Shown here: positions 16,210 to 23,236 of the stretch, in pieces
Numbering within the stretch: position 1 is the stretch's first letter
Layout of the letters: every line of letters starts with the position of its first letter
Source: CAIQJJ01 sp964606085
GTDB taxonomy: Bacteria; Chloroflexota; Anaerolineae; Anaerolineales; UBA4823
Length of the DNA: 64,000 nt
Assembly: GCA_964606085.1 (NCBI GenBank)
Contig: CAZSFD010000012.1
Span: forward strand, 1 to 64,000
Reading direction: 5' to 3'
Made by a program: the position numbers and the translations under genes
Notes under the pieces: model-generated
Seen by the model: the letters and a program-made list of their open reading frames with translations, nothing else
Databases searched by the model: none
Told to the model about the DNA's origin: nothing

Positions 16210-16799
16210 GCGGTGCAGGTCAACCCTGCCGGAGTGAACTGGGTCTCGATGATACACGTGTGATCATACCCGTAACGAGAACTGGTTTCGTAGCTTACAT
16301 TGGAAAGAACGAGCGGCAACATGATGCCAAACAGCCCGCCGTGGGCAACACACAAAATAACCTCATCGGTTTCCTTGTATTGTCGTTCCAAATCTGCCAA
16401 AAACGGCATAAAACGTTGACGAACATCGTGCAGATTTTCGCCGCCTTCGGTGCGGCGATCCCAATCCTGTTCGGCAATCCAGGCATGAGAAGTTTCGTAC
16501 ATGATCTTCCAGGCGGCCTCGTCCGAACGGCCTTCCAGCGCCCCACGTTGGATTTCGCGCAGCGCCTCGGTGATCTCGTAGTCGAGGTCGAGCCGGTGGG
16601 CCACGATGATGGTCGTTTCGATGGCTCGCAGCGTGGGACTGGAGAAGATACGGGTAATGCCATACATCCCCAGACGTTCGGCCAGCGCATTCGCCTGCTG
16701 GCGGCCCGTGCGCGTCAACGGGTGCTTCAGGCCCATATCCGAAATTTCATGGATGACGTTGGCATAGCTCTCGCCATGCCGGGTAAAGATAATTTTCAT
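16188..16799 (-). CDS. Histidine phosphatase (phosphoglycerate mutase-like)
   Basis: A 203-residue cytoplasmic phosphatase of the branch-1 histidine acid phosphatase family. TRHGESYAN holds the nucleophile H8, GRQQANALAERL and FSSPTLRAIET carry the second arginine, and VAHGGLFGIML holds the second catalytic His. The typical acid-base Glu is in REIQRGALEG. The substrate is not deducible. It is first in a run of three minus-strand genes. Confidence 0.88.
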   Translation of the reverse strand: MKIIFTRHGESYANVIHEISDMGLKHPLTRTGRQQANALAERLGMYGITRIFSSPTLRAIETTIIVAHRLDLDYEITEALREIQRGALEGRSDEAAWKIMYETSHAWIAEQDWDRRTEGGENLHDVRQRFMPFLADLERQYKETDEVILCVAHGGLFGIMLPLVLSNVSYETSSRYGYDHTCIIETQFTPAGLTCTAWNGVKI

Positions 16800-16929
16800 C
16801 GGCGCACCACCTCAAAAACACCCGCCGCCCCCCAAAACGGACCGGCGCGTGAAATTTCCCCAATTGTTACACAAGCCTGCCGCGGCGACAAGTATTGACA
16901 ATTCATCCAGCGCCGTCTAAACTAACGCC

Positions 16930-18486
16930 ATGCTATCTCGTGTATATTCCTGCGCCGTAGTCGGATTGGATGGGGTCATCGTCGAAGTCGAGGTGGATAC
17001 TGGCGATGGGCTGCCCAGCATGGTCATTGTCGGCCTGCCCGACGCCGCCGTGCAAGAAAGCCGCGAACGCGTGCAATCGGCGATCAAAAACGCCGGGCTG
17101 TACTTCCCCCGCAAACGCATTACCGTCAATTTAGCGCCCGCCTCGGTGCGCAAAGAAGGCCCCGCCTACGATCTGCCCATCGCCCTGGGCGTGCTGATCG
17201 CTGGCGGAGCGCTGCCGCCCAAAGCCGCCGACGGCTGCCTGGTGGTAGGCGAACTCTCGCTGGATGGACGTGTACGTCACGCCCGCGGCGTGCTGCCGAT
17301 GGCCGCCACCGCCCGGCAGGCTGGCTTTCAGCGCGTCTTCGTCCCACTCGACGATGCCGCTGAAGCCGCCCTGATCCCCGATCTCGAAGTCATCCCCGTT
17401 GACTCGCTGGCCGCCCTTTACGCCCACCTGAACGGCGACCGCCTGATCCCCCCGAAGCCCAACATCAAACCCGAAGACATCCCCGTCATCACCGCCACCG
17501 ATTTTCGCGAGATCAAAGGCCAGGAACACGTCAAACGGGCGCTCGAAGTGGCCGCGGCAGGCTCGCATAACTGCCTGATGTCTGGCCCGCCTGGCGCTGG
17601 CAAGACGCTGCTGGCGCGTGCCATGCCGGGCATCCTGCCCAAAATGACCATTGACGAGGCGCTCGACGTGACCCGCATCTACTCGGTGGCCGACCAACTG
17701 CCGCCCGACACGCCGCTGATCCAAAACCGCCCCTTCCGCTCGCCGCACCACACCATCAGCCATGCCGGGTTAGTCGGCGGCGGCAACGTGCCGCACCCCG
17801 GCGAGATTTCGCTGGCCCATCGCGGCGTACTCTTCCTCGATGAACTGCCCGAATTTGGCATGCGCGTACTCGAAGTGATGCGCCAACCGATGGAAGATAA
17901 GGTTGTCACCATCAGCCGGGCGCAGGGTTCGCTGACCTTCCCGGCCAGCTTTCAGTTGATAGCGGCGATGAATCCGTGTCCTTGCGGATATTTTTCAGAT
18001 TCGGTGAAGCCGTGTACCTGCTCTGCCGGGGCGGTGACGAAGTATCAGAAACGCATCTCTGGCCCGCTGCTCGATCGGATTGACATCCACATCGAAGTGC
18101 CACGCGTGGAGTATGAGAAGCTCAGTGATCAGCGATTAGGGGAATCGTCAGAGATGGTGCGTCAACGGGTGGAGGCGGCGCGCGAACAGCAAAGGCAACG
18201 GTTTGCCATAGGGGCGATGGCTGTAGGAACGCAGCATGCTGAGTCCCTACAGCCATCGTGCAACGCCGACATGCGCCCGGCGGACGTACGCAAATACTGT
18301 GCTCTCGATGATGCCGGCAGTTCGCTGATGAAGGCGGCGATGAATCAGTTGCAGCTTTCGGCCAGGGCGTATCACCGGATACTCAAACTGGCGCGTACGA
18401 TTGCCGATTTAGCGGGGAGCGAGGCAATCCAGCCGCCGCATCTGGCGGAGGCGCTGCAATACAGGCCGAGGCTTTTATCCACCTGA
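16930..18486 (+). CDS. comM: ComM/YifB AAA+ ATPase (Mg-chelatase-like), intact copy with a repeat inserted in frame
   Basis: A 518-residue ATPase, in other bacteria a branch-migration helicase promoting recombination during natural transformation. An N-terminal Lon-like domain (GLPSMVIVGLPDAAVQESRE) is followed by the AAA+ core with Walker A GPPGAGKT at 219-226, LDELPEF as Walker B, and the Cys-rich NPCPCGY...CTC insert. A C-terminal lid carries RAYHRILKLARTIADL. Around residues 428-443 a palindromic repeat is inserted without breaking the frame. The 3' end overlaps the convergent sulfotransferase gene by 12 bases. Two partial copies of this 3' half occur downstream at 24.5 and 30.5 kb. Confidence 0.93.
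   Translation: MLSRVYSCAVVGLDGVIVEVEVDTGDGLPSMVIVGLPDAAVQESRERVQSAIKNAGLYFPRKRITVNLAPASVRKEGPAYDLPIALGVLIAGGALPPKAADGCLVVGELSLDGRVRHARGVLPMAATARQAGFQRVFVPLDDAAEAALIPDLEVIPVDSLAALYAHLNGDRLIPPKPNIKPEDIPVITATDFREIKGQEHVKRALEVAAAGSHNCLMSGPPGAGKTLLARAMPGILPKMTIDEALDVTRIYSVADQLPPDTPLIQNRPFRSPHHTISHAGLVGGGNVPHPGEISLAHRGVLFLDELPEFGMRVLEVMRQPMEDKVVTISRAQGSLTFPASFQLIAAMNPCPCGYFSDSVKPCTCSAGAVTKYQKRISGPLLDRIDIHIEVPRVEYEKLSDQRLGESSEMVRQRVEAAREQQRQRFAIGAMAVGTQHAESLQPSCNADMRPADVRKYCALDDAGSSLMKAAMNQLQLSARAYHRILKLARTIADLAGSEAIQPPHLAEALQYRPRLLST
18215..18258. repeat. Palindromic repeat inserted inside comM
   Basis: The arms CGATGGCTGTAGG and CCTACAGCCATCG form a 13-bp perfect stem. The loop contains the palindrome CAGCATGCTG. 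The insert adds codons reading roughly GAMAVGTQHAESLQPS, which are absent from the two downstream comM fragments. Those have different short fillers at the same spot. Confidence 0.75.
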
Positions 18487-19839
18487 AAGGTAAACGCGGG
18501 CGAATCCAGCCTGGGTGAGTTTGCCTACCAGGCCGAACACCGCTTGCGCGATGGCTTGCGGGTTGGCGTCAGGCTGCGTCTCAAGTTTTTCTTGCGCTAT
18601 GCCAATATCGCCATATTCCACCAAGGTTTGCCAGATCAACCGTTCAGATTCGTCCAGGTTCACGTGCTGCCGGGTTTCCCGGTTGAGCAGGGCCTGGCCG
18701 CTTTTCGCATCCAGCAACACAACCGAGGGCGCTTTCTCGATCTTGAGATCAACCAATCCATCGTACTGTGGCAGCAAAATTTCTTCGTTGATCATCAAAC
18801 CAAATGGGGGACGAATTTTCCAGCGGGAGGCGAAAAAATCATACTCGCCAACGCTGAATTTCCCCAACTTGACTTCTAAGTGCAATCGGCCTTCGTCGAA
18901 AGATTGGCTCACCTGTGGGCGCAATCCCGGCGCTGCGAGCCGGCCCCGGGCCGAGCGTTGATGATACCAATTGGCGAGACCCTGGCGAACAGCCTGGCGG
19001 AGCGAGTACCATTGGCCCCAGGCGGAATTGACCAGCCGGAAGAGCTTCACCGTTGTGGATAAGCCCGGGCCATAATCCTGAATTTGTTGGGCGAACAATT
19101 CCTGGGCGTATGCATACAGCGCTGCATCCAGTTCATTCTCGGCGGCGATGCGCTGCAAAACGGCCGCGGGCAGGGCGTCTTTCTTGGGGCGGTTGGCGTT
19201 GACGTGTTTGCGCACGTAAAAGGGCCAGCGCCAGCCAAAGCGCCGTTTGAGCAGCAGGAGGGTTTCATCGAAGCGCTCCGTCAGCCCGACCACCGCGCAG
19301 GATTTCAGGTTGGCTTTGGCGCGCGCCAGCATCTCGTTGGGCGGGGGCAGCGGGCCAGCGCCGTGCGGCCCGGAGAGCATTTTGGTTTGCAGGTTGCCCT
19401 CGATGCGGGCCAGGAGATGCGCTTCCAGCCCGGCTTCGTCCAAACCATCGGGGACATCCACCGTGAAATAATAGTGGGAGAGCGCCCGCTCTACCGGGTG
19501 GCGCAGAAAGGTGAAGGTCTCTGACGGTTGGGAGATGTATTGCGCCAGGCCGTATTCGCAATGAAACCCGTAAATGGCGTGGATGGGGGAGGCCGCCTCA
19601 CGCTGGAAAAACTCGTACCGATAGGCGATTTCACTCAGCAGCCCCGGATACCAGGTTTCGCCAGGCTTTTTATTGCCGGTGTAAATGCCAAACGGACGCT
19701 CGGCCAGCAAACGCTCGCCTGAATACCAGTTGGTTGCGAAAACCTGAGCTTCGCCATACTGCCGGTTGAGAATCTCGCGCAGGGTGGTGCCGGCGGTTTT
19801 GGGGATGTGGTGAAAAATGACCAGTTTCGAATCGTTCAT
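18475..19839 (-). CDS. Sulfotransferase with C-terminal PqqD-like domain
   Basis: A 454-residue protein. The N-terminal 260 residues form a PAPS-dependent sulfotransferase of the carbohydrate/heparan type: the 5'-phosphosulfate loop HHIPKTAGTTL (10-20) and the 3'-phosphate motif TFTFLRHPVERALSHYYF (108-125). Residues about 375-454 (LLDAKSGQALLNRETRQHVN, then LDESERLIWQTL and FGLVGKLTQAGFARVYL) resemble PqqD, the RiPP leader-recognition fold; this part is inference. The gene is last in the lasso-like operon, overlapping the cyclase gene by four bases, so it probably sulfates the peptide product. Its stop codon lies inside the 3' end of comM. Confidence 0.8.
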   Translation of the reverse strand: MNDSKLVIFHHIPKTAGTTLREILNRQYGEAQVFATNWYSGERLLAERPFGIYTGNKKPGETWYPGLLSEIAYRYEFFQREAASPIHAIYGFHCEYGLAQYISQPSETFTFLRHPVERALSHYYFTVDVPDGLDEAGLEAHLLARIEGNLQTKMLSGPHGAGPLPPPNEMLARAKANLKSCAVVGLTERFDETLLLLKRRFGWRWPFYVRKHVNANRPKKDALPAAVLQRIAAENELDAALYAYAQELFAQQIQDYGPGLSTTVKLFRLVNSAWGQWYSLRQAVRQGLANWYHQRSARGRLAAPGLRPQVSQSFDEGRLHLEVKLGKFSVGEYDFFASRWKIRPPFGLMINEEILLPQYDGLVDLKIEKAPSVVLLDAKSGQALLNRETRQHVNLDESERLIWQTLVEYGDIGIAQEKLETQPDANPQAIAQAVFGLVGKLTQAGFARVYLSGG

Positions 19840-21827
19840 GGCTGCTCGAACCTTAACAAGAACATTCCCGCCATCAGGCCGCGTGTCAGGATGGTCATAG
19901 ACTGTGTGGTCGTTTTGTAGTTGACTTCGGCCTGCAGGGCAGCCAGGACGGATTGCATCTTGGGCAGGTCTAAGACGGTGCGGGCCAGTTCACAGGCTTC
20001 CAGTTGGGAGAGGAGGGCCTGCACCTGGGGCAGTTCAGCCAGCAGGCGGTGGCCCAGGTCGGCGGCCTGGCGGCCGCGGCGGGTGTTGAGGCGAACTTCG
20101 TCAGGCAGCAGGCCCATCATGGCGCGGCGGATCAGGGCGCGCTCTTGCCCATTCCGGCGGTATTGCTCCTGGGGGATCGCCATGCAGAATTCGGTCAGGC
20201 GTTTGTCCATGGTTGGGTCGCGTGCTTCCAGGTTGTAAGCAGCGCCCATTTCTGCCCAGAAGATGCCAACCAGGGTTGAATTCAGGCGAAACAATTGCCG
20301 TTGCGTCTGACGGGGATCGGCAGGCGGGGTGAAAAAGGGATCATGCCCGGCAACCTGCATTTGGCGCTGCAGGTCGAGAGCGCGGGCAAAATCCGGGTGG
20401 ATGGCGGCGTAATCGGCCCAGGGCGGGCGGCCCACTTGCCGCAGGCGGGCAAACTGATTGCGGATGGGCTGCGCCAGGGGGCGCAGAAAATGGCTGCGAA
20501 GCGCCCTGGTGAGTGAGGGGTCATTTTTGGCTTTGTGCCGCAGTTCGCCCCAGCGCCCGGCTAGCAGCAGCGGCCAGTAATTCTCCGGGCCGCCGCCAGA
20601 CCACGAAACTGAACCATTGCCCACCTGTCCGGTCAATAAAACGCCAAGCCCCTGCCGCCGGGCGGTTTGCAGGAGGTCGTAAACCCAGAACATATTGCCC
20701 CCGGCGTGCATGGGGCTGTCGTGCAATGCCAACGCGCGAGTTATTCCCGCCAGGGGGCCGAAATTCTCGGAGCGGATGTAATGCACATCCAGGTTGGGGA
20801 TGAAGGCGCGGTTGATCTCAACCAGGGGGGCTTCATTGCCATACCAATTCTTCCCGGTCAAACCTGCGGTGGGGTAGATGGGGATGGATGTGAAGGCGGT
20901 CAGGCGTCCACCGCGGGCGCGCAGTTCGCGGGCAGCCAGGGCGCAGACCGAACCGGAATCGAGGCCGGAACTGAGGGTGGCACCGATTCTACCCCCCTCG
21001 GTCCCCCCGCCTGCGGGGGGAGGTGGCGTTCGTAAGCGGCAGCGCACGGCCTCGGTGTAGATTTCGAGGAAGGCTTCTACATAATCATCATCCGAAGCAA
21101 AGCGCAGCGGCGGGGTATCGGCGGGGTACCAGTAGCGCCGGGTTCGCGTTCCATCTGCGGTGATGGTCATCGTATGTGCATTGGGCAGTTGCAGGATGCC
21201 CTCGTAGCCAGTTAGGATGCCGTCTCCGGGCCAGGCGGTGAGCACCTGGGCGATGCGCAGCAGGTTGGGCTGTTGTGGCACTTGCGGCAGAGCCAACAGG
21301 CCCTTGATGGAGGAGGCAAAAGCCAGGAAACCCGCCCCCCGGTAATAGTACAGGCTGCTGATGCCAAAATGGTTGCAAGCCAGGAATAATTTTTGCTGGC
21401 GAGGATCCCACAGGGCAAAAGCCCAATCGCCCAGCAGATGGTGGACGCAGTCTTCGCCCCAGCGCAGGTAGGCGTGGAGGATCAGGTGGCTGTCGGGAAT
21501 CAGGGATTGGGAATCAGGGAATGGTGATCGGGGATCAGGCTTCCAATCTTCAATCTCAAATCTCAAATCAGCAATCAGTTCATCCCGGTTATCAATGCGG
21601 GCGTGAGCGTTCAGAACGACACCGCTGGGCGGGTGGCGCAAGGGTTGGGAATCGCTAACGGATTCGGGGGTGTTGTGCAGCAACAGGTGGCCGAGGCCGA
21701 TGTTCCCCTCCTGCCAGATGGCCGAACCGTGCGGCCCCCAATAGTCCATTGCCCGCTGCATGGCTTCCAGGTCGGCGCGGGGCACAGGTTTTCCGTCCAG
21801 ATTGAAGATGCCGAAGATTCCGCTCAT
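19836..21827 (-). CDS. Asparagine-synthetase-like lasso peptide cyclase (C protein)
   Basis: A 663-residue asparagine synthase homologue. The N-terminal glutaminase domain starts MSGIFGIF: residue 2 is Ser, not the catalytic Cys, so glutamine hydrolysis is lost. That loss fits a lasso cyclase, which activates a side-chain carboxylate by adenylation and lets the peptide N-terminus attack. The synthetase domain has the PP-loop LSSGLDSGSV. Two in-frame insertions from repeats are seen: residues about 90-114 (DWKPDPRSPFPDSQSLIPDS) and about 266-281 (TPPPPAGGGTEGG, just before the PP-loop). The start is 18 bases after the small ORF, suggesting coupling. Whether it is still active is uncertain. Confidence 0.85.
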   Translation of the reverse strand: MSGIFGIFNLDGKPVPRADLEAMQRAMDYWGPHGSAIWQEGNIGLGHLLLHNTPESVSDSQPLRHPPSGVVLNAHARIDNRDELIADLRFEIEDWKPDPRSPFPDSQSLIPDSHLILHAYLRWGEDCVHHLLGDWAFALWDPRQQKLFLACNHFGISSLYYYRGAGFLAFASSIKGLLALPQVPQQPNLLRIAQVLTAWPGDGILTGYEGILQLPNAHTMTITADGTRTRRYWYPADTPPLRFASDDDYVEAFLEIYTEAVRCRLRTPPPPAGGGTEGGRIGATLSSGLDSGSVCALAARELRARGGRLTAFTSIPIYPTAGLTGKNWYGNEAPLVEINRAFIPNLDVHYIRSENFGPLAGITRALALHDSPMHAGGNMFWVYDLLQTARRQGLGVLLTGQVGNGSVSWSGGGPENYWPLLLAGRWGELRHKAKNDPSLTRALRSHFLRPLAQPIRNQFARLRQVGRPPWADYAAIHPDFARALDLQRQMQVAGHDPFFTPPADPRQTQRQLFRLNSTLVGIFWAEMGAAYNLEARDPTMDKRLTEFCMAIPQEQYRRNGQERALIRRAMMGLLPDEVRLNTRRGRQAADLGHRLLAELPQVQALLSQLEACELARTVLDLPKMQSVLAALQAEVNYKTTTQSMTILTRGLMAGMFLLRFEQP

Positions 21828-21844
21828 CCGTATTTTGATTCTCG

Positions 21845-21970
21845 CTAAAAGCCTTGAGTAGGCCGCGCACTACCAGCCCAATGATGGCCGTACATCGCAG
21901 GAATGTGTATGCCTTCAATATCCATCTCAGTGGTATTCACAATACACAAAGTGGTTTGCCTTCCTGCCAT
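21845..21970 (-). CDS. 41-aa ORF with strong ribosome site in the lasso-like cluster
   Basis: A very short gene supported by AAAGGAGG ending five bases upstream of its ATG at 21970. The peptide has an N-terminal part MAGRQTTLCIVNTTEMDIEG and a C-terminal part MYGHHWAGSARPTQGF, with one Tyr and no acidic residue after residue 19. It ends 17 bases before the cyclase start. It could be a second precursor, a leader for translational coupling, or a remnant. No family resemblance is recognised. Tyr27 would be a candidate for sulfation if this is a substrate. Confidence 0.45.
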   Translation of the reverse strand: MAGRQTTLCIVNTTEMDIEGIHIPAMYGHHWAGSARPTQGF

Positions 21971-22004
21971 GGCGGCCTCCTTTCGTTACATTTGTTTTCG
22001 ATGT

Positions 22005-22036
22005 GATGGGTCTTGCTCGCAATAACAAGACCCATC
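22005..22036 (-). promoter_or_regulatory. Stem-loop downstream of candidate precursor gene
   Basis: An 11-bp perfect stem (GATGGGTCTTG with CAAGACCCATC) and a 10-nt loop lie 20 bases after the precursor stop and before the 41-aa ORF. There is no long T-run, so read-through is likely. Hairpins after lasso precursor genes (known for capistruin) raise precursor mRNA relative to enzyme genes. The same role is inferred here. Confidence 0.6.
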
Positions 22037-22055
22037 ATAAATTACCTATATAACG

Positions 22056-22214
22056 CTAACTTTCTTGACCCACGGCATCCGTCCCAGCCCAGATCCAATT
22101 TAGCGCTTCGTTCAAAGGGACGCGCTCGAAGGAAGGCGTGACCCACGGGCGGGAGGGCTGGGATTCTTTGGGGTTGGTTTCAGGGGTTGGGGTTTCGATT
22201 GACTTGGTGTTCAT
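22056..22214 (-). CDS. Candidate lasso-like RiPP precursor peptide (52 aa)
   Basis: A short gene with AAGGAG six bases before its ATG, placed between the B2 and cyclase genes. The leader has RPWVTPSFERVPLNEA, comparable with the WxxPxxE leader of kinase-associated (paeninodin-type) lasso precursors. The C-terminal part is NWIWAGTDAVGQES. The last residue is Ser, the position phosphorylated by HPr-kinase-like enzymes in that subgroup; such a kinase is encoded in this operon. The core is not canonical: the only suitable ring acid is D46, giving an 8-residue ring if the core begins at N39, whereas Gly/Ala/Ser/Cys is usual. It could also be a non-lasso RiPP. Confidence 0.65.
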   Translation of the reverse strand: MNTKSIETPTPETNPKESQPSRPWVTPSFERVPLNEALNWIWAGTDAVGQES

Positions 22215-22247
22215 TTTTTACTCCTTCAATGTGGTTGGTTCGTTGAC

Positions 22248-22263
22248 CGTGGCAAGTGCCACG
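22248..22263 (-). promoter_or_regulatory. Hairpin between B2 and precursor genes
   Basis: CGTGGCA-ag-TGCCACG forms a 7-bp stem two bases after the B2 stop codon and 33 bases upstream of the precursor start. It may act in mRNA processing or protection, so that precursor and enzyme mRNAs differ in level. This is inference. Confidence 0.45.
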
Positions 22264-22265
22264 TG

Positions 22266-22715
22266 TCACGATTCGGGATACCGCGCCAGGATGTGGCAGG
22301 CTTCAGCGCTGTGATGCCCCACCACGCCTTGCGCACCATCCTGCACCCAAACATGGGCAACAGGGCTGCCTGCGGGCAGGCGCATAACGCCGTAGTACAG
22401 GGTCGTGGCCACACCGCGCCGCCGCAGCATGGCTTGCGCCACAATGCCGCGCGGGAAGCACACCGTCTTGCCGGGTAAAAATTCGGCGGTTCTACGGATG
22501 GCCCATACCACCTCCTTTTGCAGGCGCTGGCGCGCCGGCCCGTCCACTTCCGGCCCATGCACGGGCCGGTTGAAAAAGGGTTTCAAGCGCCGAAAGGGCA
22601 GCACCCGCAGCGCCAACCGCGCCAGAAGCAGCCCCAGGGCGGCCTCGATCAGCAGGCCGCGCCGCGGCGGGGTCTGGCGCAGGAATTGGATCAGGGCGTT
22701 TGTCATTCGGCGCAT
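22266..22715 (-). CDS. Lasso peptide B2 protein, transglutaminase-like leader peptidase
   Basis: A 149-residue protein of the transglutaminase-core-3 family, the cysteine protease that cleaves the leader in lasso biosynthesis. The catalytic set is C86 in PGKTVCFPRGIVAQAMLRRRG, H121 in VAHVWVQDG, and D126 just after. The N-terminal 60 residues are basic and partly hydrophobic. It works together with the PqqD-like B1 protein encoded upstream. The two genes are separated by about 210 bases that hold a dispersed repeat, unlike the tight spacing usual for B1 and B2. Confidence 0.85.
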   Translation of the reverse strand: MRRMTNALIQFLRQTPPRRGLLIEAALGLLLARLALRVLPFRRLKPFFNRPVHGPEVDGPARQRLQKEVVWAIRRTAEFLPGKTVCFPRGIVAQAMLRRRGVATTLYYGVMRLPAGSPVAHVWVQDGAQGVVGHHSAEACHILARYPES

Positions 22716-22730
22716 GATTTATCCATCGGT

Positions 22731-22926
22731 GTCATCGCGAGGAGTTTTTTTACGACGAAGCGATCTCCCCTCGCTGTGCAGAGATTGCTTCGCTCTGTAA
22801 ACTCCGCTTCCAAGAAACTTACTTTCAGATGTCACTGCGAGCCGGTCTTTGGCGAAGCAGTCTCCTCGCAGGCCAGGGGATTGCTTCGTCGCAGGCGGAT
22901 GCCGCATCCGCGCTCCTCGCAATGAC
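22731..22926. repeat. Two copies of a GTCAYYGCGAG palindromic repeat
   Basis: The region between B2 and B1 starts with GTCATCGCGAGGAG and ends with CTCCTCGCAATGAC. Internally it has GAAGCGATCTCC, GAGATTGCTTCG, GTCACTGCGAG and GATTGCTTCGTCGC. This family of palindromes is widespread in unrelated bacterial genomes, usually between genes. Its presence inside the operon increases the gap between the B1 and B2 genes. Confidence 0.75.
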
Positions 22927-22927
22927 A

Positions 22928-23236
22928 TCATTCATCCATTTGAACAAGCCCGGCTTCGCGGAGACCATTCAGCAGGTGGATGACTTCGCGCTGGCAGGTC
23001 TCGGCATCCACGCTGAATTCCTGGCACAGGCGGGCGCAGATGGCCTCAACAGTGGCGGGCCTGCCCTGAGCCGTGTCGAAGGGTTCGGCGATCAGTTCCC
23101 AGATGCGGCTGGATGTCTCGTTCATGGCGTAGTAGTAGCCGGCCTGTTCATCAATGGCCAGCACCTCGTCATCGGCTTTGGTAAAGAAAATATCCACGGC
23201 GCGGCGGATGCGGGTTTGGGGGGTGATTGGTGTCAT
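22928..23236 (-). CDS. PqqD-family lasso B1 protein (RRE) carrying a repeat insertion
   Basis: A 102-residue PqqD-like protein that binds the precursor leader and presents it to B2. It has the usual pattern VLAIDEQAGYYYAMNETSSRIWELI, then CQREVIHLLNGLREAGLV. Between these, the residues PFDTAQGRPA are extra relative to family spacing. Their DNA (23060-23083, CCTGCCCTGAGCCGTGTCGA) is a copy of a dispersed palindrome. The frame is preserved. It overlaps the kinase gene by four bases (ATGA-type). Confidence 0.85.
   Translation of the reverse strand: MTPITPQTRIRRAVDIFFTKADDEVLAIDEQAGYYYAMNETSSRIWELIAEPFDTAQGRPATVEAICARLCQEFSVDAETCQREVIHLLNGLREAGLVQMDE

Noticed and set aside
22731..22926. CRISPR array
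   Set aside because: The repeated words are palindromic and irregularly spaced, with no uniform spacers and no cas genes.
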